Position numbers and translations under genes: made by a program. From positions 1,984,001-2,048,000 of the forward strand of contig NZ_CP009279.1 in NCBI RefSeq assembly GCF_000758545.1: a DNA stretch of 64,000 bases. Direction: 5' to 3'. This DNA comes from Paenibacillus sp. FSL H7-0737. GTDB taxonomy: Bacteria > Bacillota > Bacilli > Paenibacillales > Paenibacillaceae. This document shows, piece after piece, positions 36,715-45,395 of this stretch. The notes beneath the pieces were generated by a model, which made no database searches, was not told the DNA's origin, and saw only the letters and a program-made list of their open reading frames with translations. The first letter of the stretch is position 1. Each line of letters opens with the position of its first letter.

Positions 36715-38517
36715 ATGAGAACAAAATCTGTAACCTCCACTTGGCCCAGTATTCGCTATGTTCTCTCCACATCTTGGAATTACAGTAAACGTTCCATTAT
36801 TTATTATTCTACAGTTACGCTTCTTACTGCTATGCAGCCCTTCCTTTTGATTCTATTTCCGAAATTTATTATAGATGAGCTGACGGGACAGCAAAGACCT
36901 CAGCAGTTTATCCTCTTAATTTCACTGATGTTTATAATACTGACTTTCGCTGGATATTTTACTGGATATTTGCAAAACCTGGGTTTAACCCAATTAATGA
37001 AAGTCGTTTTCAAACAGATCCATGCTCACACAGCACAAAATATGAACGTTGATTTCAAAAACACGGAAGATCCCGTTTATCTTAATCAGATGGAGCAGGC
37101 TAAGCGTTCCTTGCAAAGTGTGCAGAACGGTTTTCAGGGATTATTTCATACTTTTTTTGCATGTCTGGCTGGATTTCTCGCTTTCATCGGCTATCTAACA
37201 GTAATTGGAAGATTGAATTTAGGTGTGATTGTTTTTTTAATTGTAAGTATCGGGTGTTCTTATGGGTTATCTCTTCGTGCTAAACGCTATGAGTATAAAC
37301 ATGAACAACAGCTTTCGGAGTTGGAGAGGAAGAAAAAGTATTATTCAGATATTATGCAAGACTTTACTTTTGGTAAGGAAATTCGGATTAATTCTTTTAA
37401 TAGTACCTTGGTGTTCCTATACAATTTAAGTGTTCAAAATAGACAGAAAATTCAGTCTGCTATCAGCAACTTTTATTTTAAGAGTGACTCATTGGATATT
37501 GTGATCCGTTTGTTCCGTGAGGGGATTGTATATGGTTATTTAGCTTATCTTTACCTTCACCAGAGGATCACTATAGGTGACTTTGTTATGTACACAACTG
37601 CTGTCGCTGGATTCTCTGGCGTTCTTCAGGGAATCATGAAAGATTTGGCTCATCTGCGTACACAGAATTTATACATAGAGGGACTCCGTAACTTTTTAGA
37701 AATAGAGCAGGGTGAGCAGGATGAAGGAACCTCGCTACCGCTTCCAAAAGGCCCCTATACCATAGAATTTAGAAAAGTCTCCTTTACCTACCCAGGAAGT
37801 AATCAGCCAGTGTTTAATAAAATATCCTTCATCATACCGCCCCATCAGCGGCTTGCTATCGTGGGTCATAATGGTGCTGGCAAGACAACGCTTATCAAAT
37901 TATTAAGCAGGTTGTATGAACCTGAAAGTGGAGAAATTATGCTAAATGGAATCAATATCAAACGTTTTGCCAAAACGGATTTCTGGAAGTTATTTTCCAC
38001 GGTATTTCAAGAAATTCACGTACTCGCGTTCTCGTTAGCGGAGAATGTCTCTCTAAAAGAACAAAGTGAGTCTGATTCTTTGAGAATTTATGACAGTCTT
38101 GAAAAAGCGGGACTTAGCGAAAAAGTCGCCTCATTGAAATTAGGCATACTCACCCCAATGCAAAAGTTATTGGATGATGAAGGTGTTGAGTTCTCTGGTG
38201 GGGAAAATCAAAGAATGATGTTGGCAAGAGCACTCTATAAGAATGGAGAATTGATTATTTTGGATGAGCCTACTGCAGCAGTTGATGCAATAGCAGAATT
38301 CAATCTGTATACAAAATTTAATGGAATGATTGGAGAGAGAACAGCATTATATATTTCCCACCGGTTGTCCAGCACAAGGTTCTGTGACCAAATACTGTAT
38401 ATGGAGCAAGGCGAAATTTCCGAAGCGGGTACTCACAATGAATTACTGGAACGAAGCGGAAAGTACAATCAAATGTATCAGATTCAAGCACAATATTATA
38501 AGGGGAGTGAAGCATAG
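36715..38517 (+). CDS. ABC exporter half-transporter (island, first)
   Basis: 600 residues: a membrane domain (about 25-310) and an ATPase domain with GHNGAGKTT (near 383), FSGGENQRMMLARAL (near 492) and LIILDEPTAAVD (near 512), all canonical including the catalytic Glu. It has no N-terminal C39 peptidase domain, which fits with processing by the separate subtilase. It probably forms a heterodimer with the next gene product and exports the mature peptide or gives immunity. The ribosome site is AAGGGGAAG. G+C is somewhat higher than in the neighbouring enzyme genes. Confidence 0.85.
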   Translation: MRTKSVTSTWPSIRYVLSTSWNYSKRSIIYYSTVTLLTAMQPFLLILFPKFIIDELTGQQRPQQFILLISLMFIILTFAGYFTGYLQNLGLTQLMKVVFKQIHAHTAQNMNVDFKNTEDPVYLNQMEQAKRSLQSVQNGFQGLFHTFFACLAGFLAFIGYLTVIGRLNLGVIVFLIVSIGCSYGLSLRAKRYEYKHEQQLSELERKKKYYSDIMQDFTFGKEIRINSFNSTLVFLYNLSVQNRQKIQSAISNFYFKSDSLDIVIRLFREGIVYGYLAYLYLHQRITIGDFVMYTTAVAGFSGVLQGIMKDLAHLRTQNLYIEGLRNFLEIEQGEQDEGTSLPLPKGPYTIEFRKVSFTYPGSNQPVFNKISFIIPPHQRLAIVGHNGAGKTTLIKLLSRLYEPESGEIMLNGINIKRFAKTDFWKLFSTVFQEIHVLAFSLAENVSLKEQSESDSLRIYDSLEKAGLSEKVASLKLGILTPMQKLLDDEGVEFSGGENQRMMLARALYKNGELIILDEPTAAVDAIAEFNLYTKFNGMIGERTALYISHRLSSTRFCDQILYMEQGEISEAGTHNELLERSGKYNQMYQIQAQYYKGSEA

Positions 38518-38520
38518 TCT

Positions 38521-40305
38521 ATGAATCCATTCCCTGCTCTGAAAAAGGACTGGAATGTGACCCTTTACTTTTGGAAGCTGGTACATTCCATGTCAAAATC
38601 GTACATCCCTCTGATGGTGTTTGCTTCATTATGCAGCGCAATCTTCCCGTTTATAAACATAATCCTTCCCAAATATTTGATTGATGAATTGATGGGAGCT
38701 GGCCGAGAAATGAATATTATCCTCTGGATAGGAGTTTTGGTGGCAGGCAACGCTGTCTTTGGGTTACTTCAGAATTATCTTAACCAACACATTGAATTAG
38801 CTAATTTGTTGGTTATGGATAGGTTAGAGCTACATATTGGGCAGCATATTATGAATCTGGATTACGAGAGATTAGAGAATACTAAAGTACTGGATCTTAA
38901 AGAACAGGCGCTTGCTCCCATTCGACAGCAGGATGTTATACGTAAAATGTTGGATAGTATGAAGAATTTGCTGCAAACAATACTGTCTCTTTTGGGACTA
39001 GCGGCCTTAATCTCAACGTTAAACATTGGAATTATCGTGGTGATTATGGGAATGATTCTACTCAATACGTTTATTTTTAAAAAGTCGCAACAAGCTCAAT
39101 TCAATTTCCATAAATTATTGGCTCCTCTAAACCGTAAGTTTGGTTATTATTCCAAGTTGGCCGTTGACTTTTCCATGGCTAAAGATGTCCGTTTGTTTGG
39201 GATGGCTCCTTATTTACTGAATAAAGTGAATACATACCATAATGAAAGTGTTCGTGGTTTTGGCGGGCTATATGAAAAGGTAGGGAGATATAAGGGACTG
39301 ACTAGCGTTAATCTTCAATTACAAATGGTCATTATATACGCCTACATGGTTGTGAAAGTAGTTACAGGTAAAATACAAATTGGTGGTTTTGTTATGTATA
39401 TTTCCGCCGCCAATAGCTTTTCTGCTCAAGTGTCGCTGGCAATGAATGCTTATGTTGAGTTTCGACAAATGTGTAAGTACATTGAGGTGTTTAGAGAATT
39501 TGAGAGCTTAAGACCAGCAATGAGAACCGGACAAGGTAGAATTGAGAAATTCATGGATGTTGAGATTGAATTTTGCAATGTATCTTTTAAATATGCAGGG
39601 AATGAGAATTATTCATTAAAAAATGTGTCACTGACCATAAAGAACGGTGAAAGATTGGCCGTAGTAGGTCAAAATGGTGCGGGTAAATCGACCTTTATTA
39701 AGCTACTCTGTCGATTGTATGAACCCGATCAAGGTGAGATTCTTCTGAATGGAAGATCCATTCAAGAATATCGATATGATGAATATATGAAAATTTTAGG
39801 CGTTGTTTTCCAAGATTATAAGTTATTTTCATTTTCGATTAAAGAAAACTTATGCTTGAAGGATAGCGGAATATCAGAAAAAGAAATAGAAGAAGTTCTT
39901 AATCAAGTAGGACTGGAAGACAAAATGAAGCGCTTGAACAAAGGTATAGATACCCAGGTACATAAAATCTTTGATGAAAAAGGGACAGACTTTTCGGGCG
40001 GTGAGAGTCAGAAAGTAGTAATTGCTAGGGCTTTACTCAAAAAGTCACCTATTCTTATTCTGGACGAGCCTACAGCTGCATTGGACCCTTATGCGGAATT
40101 TGAGATGTACAACAACTTTAATCTTCTTACGGAAAATCGCACCGTTATTTATATTTCACATCGTTTATCTGCTTGTAAATTTTGTGATAAGATCGCTGTG
40201 TTTAACAATGGAGAATTAGTGGAGTATGGTTCTCATCATCAGTTGCTGTTGGATCAGCAGGAGTACAGCTCGATGTGGAAAGCTCAAGCGCAATACTATC
40301 AATAG
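38521..40305 (+). CDS. ABC exporter half-transporter (island, second)
   Basis: 594 residues, the same layout as its neighbour: membrane domain then ATPase with GQNGAGKST (near 382), FSGGESQKVVIARALL (near 490) and ILILDEPTAALD (near 510). Both partners have complete ATP sites, unlike the heterodimer at 9763-13388. It starts three bases after the previous stop, so the pair is co-translated. The likely partner role is export of the island peptide. Confidence 0.85.
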   Translation: MNPFPALKKDWNVTLYFWKLVHSMSKSYIPLMVFASLCSAIFPFINIILPKYLIDELMGAGREMNIILWIGVLVAGNAVFGLLQNYLNQHIELANLLVMDRLELHIGQHIMNLDYERLENTKVLDLKEQALAPIRQQDVIRKMLDSMKNLLQTILSLLGLAALISTLNIGIIVVIMGMILLNTFIFKKSQQAQFNFHKLLAPLNRKFGYYSKLAVDFSMAKDVRLFGMAPYLLNKVNTYHNESVRGFGGLYEKVGRYKGLTSVNLQLQMVIIYAYMVVKVVTGKIQIGGFVMYISAANSFSAQVSLAMNAYVEFRQMCKYIEVFREFESLRPAMRTGQGRIEKFMDVEIEFCNVSFKYAGNENYSLKNVSLTIKNGERLAVVGQNGAGKSTFIKLLCRLYEPDQGEILLNGRSIQEYRYDEYMKILGVVFQDYKLFSFSIKENLCLKDSGISEKEIEEVLNQVGLEDKMKRLNKGIDTQVHKIFDEKGTDFSGGESQKVVIARALLKKSPILILDEPTAALDPYAEFEMYNNFNLLTENRTVIYISHRLSACKFCDKIAVFNNGELVEYGSHHQLLLDQQEYSSMWKAQAQYYQ

Positions 40306-40347
40306 GTTTATGTATGACAATCCAAGATAAAGTAGGGAGGTACAAAA

Positions 40348-41427
40348 ATGACTAGATATATCTTGCCTGTAAATCTCGATGTAGACATGAATATCAATTG
40401 TTTTGATTATTATAAATTGAGTATGATTTTATCTAACAAAGAATTAATACCTTGGTATATTGAACGTTTTATTGGATTACAAGTAGATCAATATTTTGAA
40501 TGTAGTTACTATGAATTAGGTTCATCCAGCCCGACTGAGTACGAATTTGTATTTGATGAAGTTTTATCAACAACAAGAATTATCCTTGGGAAAGATACAA
40601 TTTTGGACGCTACACTAAAAGCACTTAAAGAAAAAAAATATGTACTATTAACACTTAATCAAAAGTACTTCAGAGAATACCACAAAGTAAGAAATTTAGA
40701 TTCTGTGCATGGAACTATGTTCGTCGGTTATGACGAGGAAACTGAATTATTGTATTTTTTGGAGAACGTTGATAATAAGTGGAGTTTGGAAAGTTTAAAT
40801 TTTTCTGATCTTGAACAATCGTTTCACTCTTCTTTAGAAATTATATTAAAAGATGATTATGTGGACTCATGGTTACTTTTTCTATCGAGGGTAGGCGAAC
40901 CTGCATCTACTTTTGAAGTTAAAAATAATTTTAATAGACAGGTAAGGTTAAATATTATTTATGATACTTTGATTCATTATTTGAACGGTGTTGAAAATAT
41001 ATCTCGTGATTCAAGATTCTATCGCTGGAATGGAATAGCTATTTATAAAGCTTTTTATCAAAATCTTACTGAAATTCTATTGAACAATGACCTTCACGAA
41101 TACTTTAAGCCGTTTAGAATACATAATATTGAAAAGGGTATGAGAAGATTATTAGAAAACAAGCGAGGTCTTATATACCGAGCCAATTACTTAGTAGAAT
41201 CATTGCGTATAGAATGCGATGAGACGCTTGTAAAGGATTTAAGAGATCTCTATAGTTTATTAGAAACTGGAGTTGCATTATACTCAAAGTTTTTTCGAAA
41301 ACAAGATAAGAAGATAATTGAGAGAGCTAATGTTAATTTGAAGAGAGCTGAAGAATTAGAATGTATTATCCTTTCGAAATTATCAAATAGTATTTTAAAT
41401 CATATAAAATTAAACATAGGCCATTAA
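40348..41427 (+). CDS. BtrH-like acyltransferase
   Basis: 359 residues. The N-terminal half has the BtrH_N/C39-like arrangement: Cys18 in MNINCFDYYKLSMIL, His121 in VHGTMFVGYDEETELLYFLEN and Asn140 or Asp142 as third residue. The C-terminal half (about 200-359) is helical. BtrH of butirosin synthesis moves an acyl group from an acyl carrier protein to an amine of the product. With the carrier-like protein at 33489 this suggests transfer of an acyl or aminoacyl group to the peptide. No membrane segment. It ends the operon; AGGGAGG precedes ATG. Confidence 0.65.
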   Translation: MTRYILPVNLDVDMNINCFDYYKLSMILSNKELIPWYIERFIGLQVDQYFECSYYELGSSSPTEYEFVFDEVLSTTRIILGKDTILDATLKALKEKKYVLLTLNQKYFREYHKVRNLDSVHGTMFVGYDEETELLYFLENVDNKWSLESLNFSDLEQSFHSSLEIILKDDYVDSWLLFLSRVGEPASTFEVKNNFNRQVRLNIIYDTLIHYLNGVENISRDSRFYRWNGIAIYKAFYQNLTEILLNNDLHEYFKPFRIHNIEKGMRRLLENKRGLIYRANYLVESLRIECDETLVKDLRDLYSLLETGVALYSKFFRKQDKKIIERANVNLKRAEELECIILSKLSNSILNHIKLNIGH

Positions 41428-41519
41428 ACAAAAGATATGAGCAATATAGTTGCAGTCTGAGGGTTCCAGCTAGGGAGTAATGTTTTGTGATGCTCTACCA
41501 GGAAGTTGGTCTCTAATGA

Positions 41520-41636
41520 TTGGCTCCAGTTCGTCAGTGGAACGCGGGTTACGTGACGGGTGCCGACTTAAGCACTCTAGACGTGGTAAGGATGCTGGAG
41601 GAAGTCAGCAAAGTTTCGACGATGCTGAAAAGATAG
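41520..41636 (+). pseudogene. Fragment of a gene, C-terminal end only
   Basis: A 38-codon frame with protein-like composition (RQWNAGYVTGADLSTLDVV, then MLEEVSKVSTMLKR) that stops just before the next gene. Upstream, the same frame is closed by TAA and TGA. G+C is higher than in the island. Probably the tail of a lost gene; the family is not recognised. Confidence 0.35.
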
Positions 41637-41657
41637 CCACTCGTGGAGGATGAGGTT

Positions 41658-41999
41658 TTGTTACAATTCCTGTACAGCCCCATCGGCGTTCACATTGCTG
41701 AAATGGGGTTTGAGGATTCGGACGTGCAGCGGATTATGAAGGCGATTTCCTGGCTCCACGACAACTTCTCCAGCAAAGGAAAGTTGCAGACTTGGACGAG
41801 CTGGTACTATGAATGGGACCTCGTTTCACAAGCATTGGCATTTACTTCGATGAGCCTGTTGCAATACCAAAAAGCGCTGTGTCTCCGTGAAGCGAGAAGT
41901 CTGATGCTATCCAGCTTGATGGATGCGACCACTGCATGTCAGCTAGTAGGGGATGTGATCAACTCTCAATTTAGCCGAGATTACAGTCGTTTTTTTTGA
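41658..41999 (+). CDS. Hypothetical protein, possible gene remnant
   Basis: 113 residues from TTG 41658, which has GGAGG/GAGG 8-10 bases upstream; GTG 41643 would place that site inside the gene. It contains FLYSPIGVHIAEMGFEDSDVQRIMKAISWLH, WTSWYYEWDLVSQALAFTSMSLLQ and LSSLMDATTACQLVGDVINS, an all-helical and well-formed protein. It ends in FF at a T8 run, suggesting a truncated or shifted C-terminus. G+C is near genome average, unlike the island before it. The family is unknown. Confidence 0.5.
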   Translation: MLQFLYSPIGVHIAEMGFEDSDVQRIMKAISWLHDNFSSKGKLQTWTSWYYEWDLVSQALAFTSMSLLQYQKALCLREARSLMLSSLMDATTACQLVGDVINSQFSRDYSRFF

Positions 42000-42032
42000 A
42001 AGCCTGCCGATCAGAGATATTACGAGAATGCG

Positions 42033-42192
42033 TCTACGGGCTACATACCAGTGGCTGATTGTAATGACGGATGATGTGGATCTACAGGATAGTCTTAAGT
42101 TCCTGAGGGAACGGGAGAGTGTGCCTATACTGAGGTTTAAGGAAGTGGTGCAGATTATTATTGATGATCGAAATCAGAAGCGGATTTTCTGA
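42033..42192 (+). pseudogene. 3' fragment of cotJC (right of the peptide island)
   Basis: From GCTACATACCAGTGGCTGAT to GCGGATTTTCTGA this matches the last 150 bases of the intact cotJC (28286-28436) at close to 90% by eye, in the same orientation, with no start and no upstream part. It encodes a degraded version of the C-terminal REREIIHAIRF to the stop. Confidence 0.85.
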
Positions 42193-42212
42193 AAAGTATA
42201 TTTCAAACAAAA

Positions 42213-42246
42213 GCCGGCAAGCTTCCCTTAGGAGCTTGCCGGCTTA
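42213..42246. terminator. Terminator of the pgmB operon
   Basis: AGCCGGCAAGCT pairs with AGCTTGCCGGCT. On the minus strand it is followed by TTTTGTTT. Confidence 0.8.
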
Positions 42247-42283
42247 GTTCGTGACTTACATATATTGAGACTGGGATACCCGA

Positions 42284-42976
42284 TTATTTAGTTACTCTAT
42301 TCTTATTAGCGAATTGTTGGTTTAGCTCGGAGTAGTTAAGTTCAGCAGTGTTGTTCAAGTTCATATCAGCGTTGGACAAGCTCTCCTGTAAGGAGATATA
42401 TACAGCGAACATACCGGCCGCTTTGATCGCTTCTACCCCGGCGACTGCGTCTTCGACCCCGACACAAAATTGCGGATCTACACCAAGCGCATCGGCGGCG
42501 GTCAGGAACACTTCCGGGTCTGGTTTGTTGCGGGCAAGCTTGGCTGCATCTACAATAACTCCGAATTCTTTCTCCATACCTAGAAGGCGGATAACTGTAA
42601 AGGCATTTTTACTAGCGGAGGCAATGCCAGTCTTCACTCCGTGGTCCTTCAGCTCGGCGAGCAATTCAGAAATGCCAGGCAACACATCGGCCGGGGTTAC
42701 CTGCTGAATGAGCTGCTGATAAAACTCATTTTTGCGGTTCGCCATCTCCTCCATCTCTTCGGGAGAGTAGGTGTGCGGAGTTGCCGCTTGTCCAAGCAGC
42801 AACTCCAGTGAGGCTATTCGCGATACACCTTTGAGGTTCTCATTGAACTCTCGGGTGAACGGGAGGCTCAGCTCTTTCGCAATCATGCCCCAAGCCTGAT
42901 AGTGATATTCTGCGGTATCCGTAATAACGCCGTCTAGATCAAAGATTACGGCTTGAATTTGAGAGGCTGCATTCAT
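42284..42976 (-). CDS. pgmB: Beta-phosphoglucomutase
   Basis: A 230-residue HAD-superfamily enzyme. The nucleophile loop is VIFDLDGVITDTAEYHYQAW (Asp13 nucleophile, Asp15 acid/base). SRIASLELLL lies in the cap, GIASASKNA holds the motif II Ser, the Lys is in ARNKPDPEVFLTAA and the acidic motif is GVEDAVAGVEAIKAAGM. It converts beta-glucose 1-phosphate to glucose 6-phosphate, the natural next step after a GH65 phosphorylase, whose gene precedes it by about 20 bases. AAGGAG precedes ATG. Confidence 0.93.
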   Translation of the reverse strand: MNAASQIQAVIFDLDGVITDTAEYHYQAWGMIAKELSLPFTREFNENLKGVSRIASLELLLGQAATPHTYSPEEMEEMANRKNEFYQQLIQQVTPADVLPGISELLAELKDHGVKTGIASASKNAFTVIRLLGMEKEFGVIVDAAKLARNKPDPEVFLTAADALGVDPQFCVGVEDAVAGVEAIKAAGMFAVYISLQESLSNADMNLNNTAELNYSELNQQFANKNRVTK

Positions 42977-42996
42977 TGTATTGTGCTCCTTATGAA

Positions 42997-45285
42997 TTAG
43001 GCTTGTAGTGCCTGAGTTAACGGTCTATCGTTGCCCAGAGTCACTGATTGGCCGTAGAGAATTAGATCAAGTGCTTCACCCTCTAACAATTCCAGCTCCA
43101 CGCCTTCCTCGCGAATGGTTACAGCAATGAGACGTCCGCGGAAGGTGAGGCGGAAGTTATATTTCTGCCAGCCCGCAGGTAGGGACGGAGCGAGCGATAG
43201 GCCGTTTTCCTTAAGACGTGTTCCGGCAAAACCGTACACAATGGCCATCCACGTTCCACCCATATTAGCGAGATGTAATCCGTCTTTGGTGTTGCCGTGT
43301 GTATTATCGAGATCCAGTCGTGCAGTCTCGATAAAGTAGTTATACGCCTTGTCCTTGTATCCGATTTTCGAGGCCATGATGCTAAATATGCAAGAGGACA
43401 GAGAAGAGTCATGGGTAGTGATTTGCTCATAATAATCATACGATTTGCGAATCGTTTCTTGCGACTGCTCGTCTTCCAGCAAGTAATGAGCCAGTACGGT
43501 ATCCGCTTGCTTGCAGACTTGATAACGGTACAGGGTAAGCGGGTGGTAATGCAGCAGCAGCGGATGTTTCTCCGGTGGTGTATTCTCGAAATCCCAGACT
43601 GCTTTGCGTAAAAAAGTATCATCCTGCGGGTTAATGCCTAGCTTCTCGTCGTAAGGAAGCAGCATGGCATTCGCCGCCTTCAGCCAGCTGTCTGCTTCTG
43701 GTCCAGTTACATGCAGGCGCACACACAAAGCTTGGAATGCAGCCTCGTCATATTCTTGAAGCCGCGCAAAACTGCGTGCCGCCCATTTTAAATTATGTTT
43801 GGCCATTACATTGGTGTAATAGTTGTTGTTCACAAGACATGTGTATTCGTCCGGTCCAGTCACTTCATCGATGTGAAACTTACCTTCGTAGTAATGACCG
43901 ATCTCCATCCAAAGCCGTGCTGTCTCAAATAGCACCTCGGCGCCGTATTGGAGCAAGAAGGTGTCATCTTCTTCCGCTAGATGGTATTGGATATAGCTGT
44001 AGGCTACATCGGCGCTGATATGATATTGAGCTGTGCCGGATGGGAAGAAGGAGGAACATTCCGTACCTGAAATCGTTCGCCATGGGAACAATGCACCTTG
44101 GGCGTGGCCCATCTCTTTAGCACGTTCCCTTGCCTCCTCCAGCTTGGAATACCGGTACAATAGGAGCTGCCGGGCCAAGTCAGGCGAAGTCATCAGGAAC
44201 ACAGGGAACATATAAATCTCCGTGTCCCAGAAATAATGGCCTTCGTACCCTTCACCGGATAAGCCTTTAGCGGAGATGTTGCTATGCGCGTCTCGTCCGG
44301 CTGATTGCAGCAGCTGATAAAGGTTGAAACGTATACCCTCCTGAAGCGACAAGTCGTTCTCAATGACTACATCGGAACGCTTCCAGAAGTCAGCCAAATA
44401 ATGCTCCTGCTGTTCCAGCATATCTTCAAAGGAGAGGTGTTTCAATGATTCCTGTACCTGAATACCGGTATCTACAAGCATTTGTTCATGTCGTAGTGTA
44501 TCGGTATAGACATTCCATTTGGTCAGCGATAGTGGCCCAGACAAGGAGGCGGTTGCCGTCACTGTAGCGTCGGTTTCTCCAGCCTGAGTTTCAACCTGCC
44601 AGTCACCTTCCCATTCATGCCGGGTAACACAGGAGGTCCGCAGGGCCGAAGCCATTGTCTCGTTCTCCAGGCATACATATTCACCCCGAGCTTCGCAAGA
44701 TACTACGCTCAGGCGTTTGGAATGTCCTGCAGCTACACGCGGGTCATTCGGGTTAGTATAGTTACTAACATCGCCATTTACACGAGAGACAACCCGGATT
44801 GGACCGGTGAAATTGACAGGCTCAACAGTCAGATGAATGGCAAAAAGTTCACGGGTAGTGAAAGAAACGAGTCTACGGAAATGCAGCTTGAGTTCTTTAC
44901 CGGAGGGGGATTTCCAGTGGATTTTACGCTCCGAGTACCCCTTGTCCAGATGGAGGTTACGCTCATAGGCGAGGACATTCTCTGCTGTAAGTGCAAATGG
45001 CTCCATATCTTCGCCTATATAAATATTTATCCCTTGGGAATCTATAATATTAACCAATTTTTGCTGTGTACCAGGGAAGGCGAATAGCTTCTCCCCATAG
45101 GGAATGTCAATTACATCGTGAAAGGCGTTTAAATACGTTCCGCGGATACTGCGGATTTCTTTATCGGAATACCCTTCTTCAAAATTGCCACGCACGCCCA
45201 AATATCCATTCCCCAGCGCAAAAATACTTTCCAAATTCAGTAGGGTATCTGCCGACAATCCCTGATTGGCAATGCTCCAGCTCAT
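42997..45285 (-). CDS. GH65 family disaccharide phosphorylase
   Basis: 762 residues, full length for GH65 (maltose, trehalose, kojibiose or nigerose phosphorylase). It contains YFWDTEIYMFPVFL, GALFPWRTISGTECSSFFPSGTAQYHISADVAYSY and TGPDEYTCLVNNNYYTNVMAKHNL, in which Glu480 is the general acid. The enzyme splits an alpha-glucoside with phosphate into beta-glucose 1-phosphate and a sugar. The exact linkage cannot be told by eye. It is paired with pgmB and transcribed away from an AraC-type regulator at 45396. AAGGGAGG precedes ATG. Confidence 0.9.
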   Translation of the reverse strand: MSWSIANQGLSADTLLNLESIFALGNGYLGVRGNFEEGYSDKEIRSIRGTYLNAFHDVIDIPYGEKLFAFPGTQQKLVNIIDSQGINIYIGEDMEPFALTAENVLAYERNLHLDKGYSERKIHWKSPSGKELKLHFRRLVSFTTRELFAIHLTVEPVNFTGPIRVVSRVNGDVSNYTNPNDPRVAAGHSKRLSVVSCEARGEYVCLENETMASALRTSCVTRHEWEGDWQVETQAGETDATVTATASLSGPLSLTKWNVYTDTLRHEQMLVDTGIQVQESLKHLSFEDMLEQQEHYLADFWKRSDVVIENDLSLQEGIRFNLYQLLQSAGRDAHSNISAKGLSGEGYEGHYFWDTEIYMFPVFLMTSPDLARQLLLYRYSKLEEARERAKEMGHAQGALFPWRTISGTECSSFFPSGTAQYHISADVAYSYIQYHLAEEDDTFLLQYGAEVLFETARLWMEIGHYYEGKFHIDEVTGPDEYTCLVNNNYYTNVMAKHNLKWAARSFARLQEYDEAAFQALCVRLHVTGPEADSWLKAANAMLLPYDEKLGINPQDDTFLRKAVWDFENTPPEKHPLLLHYHPLTLYRYQVCKQADTVLAHYLLEDEQSQETIRKSYDYYEQITTHDSSLSSCIFSIMASKIGYKDKAYNYFIETARLDLDNTHGNTKDGLHLANMGGTWMAIVYGFAGTRLKENGLSLAPSLPAGWQKYNFRLTFRGRLIAVTIREEGVELELLEGEALDLILYGQSVTLGNDRPLTQALQA

Positions 45286-45395
45286 GCTTATGTTTCCTCC
45301 CTTGATGGTTATGAATTGAATTTTAAGTCCGAAAGGGCTAGAATTATACTAAATTATTTAGGATATTATCAAAATTTTTAGGTGAGGTAACAAGT

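Noticed and set aside
43119..43622. 167-codon minus-strand frame inside the GH65 gene
   Set aside because: It is the shadow of the GH65 coding sequence in another frame; the GH65 frame carries all family motifs here.
44617..45087. 156-codon plus-strand frame opposite GH65
   Set aside because: Antisense to the N-terminal domain of GH65 and without recognisable protein features.
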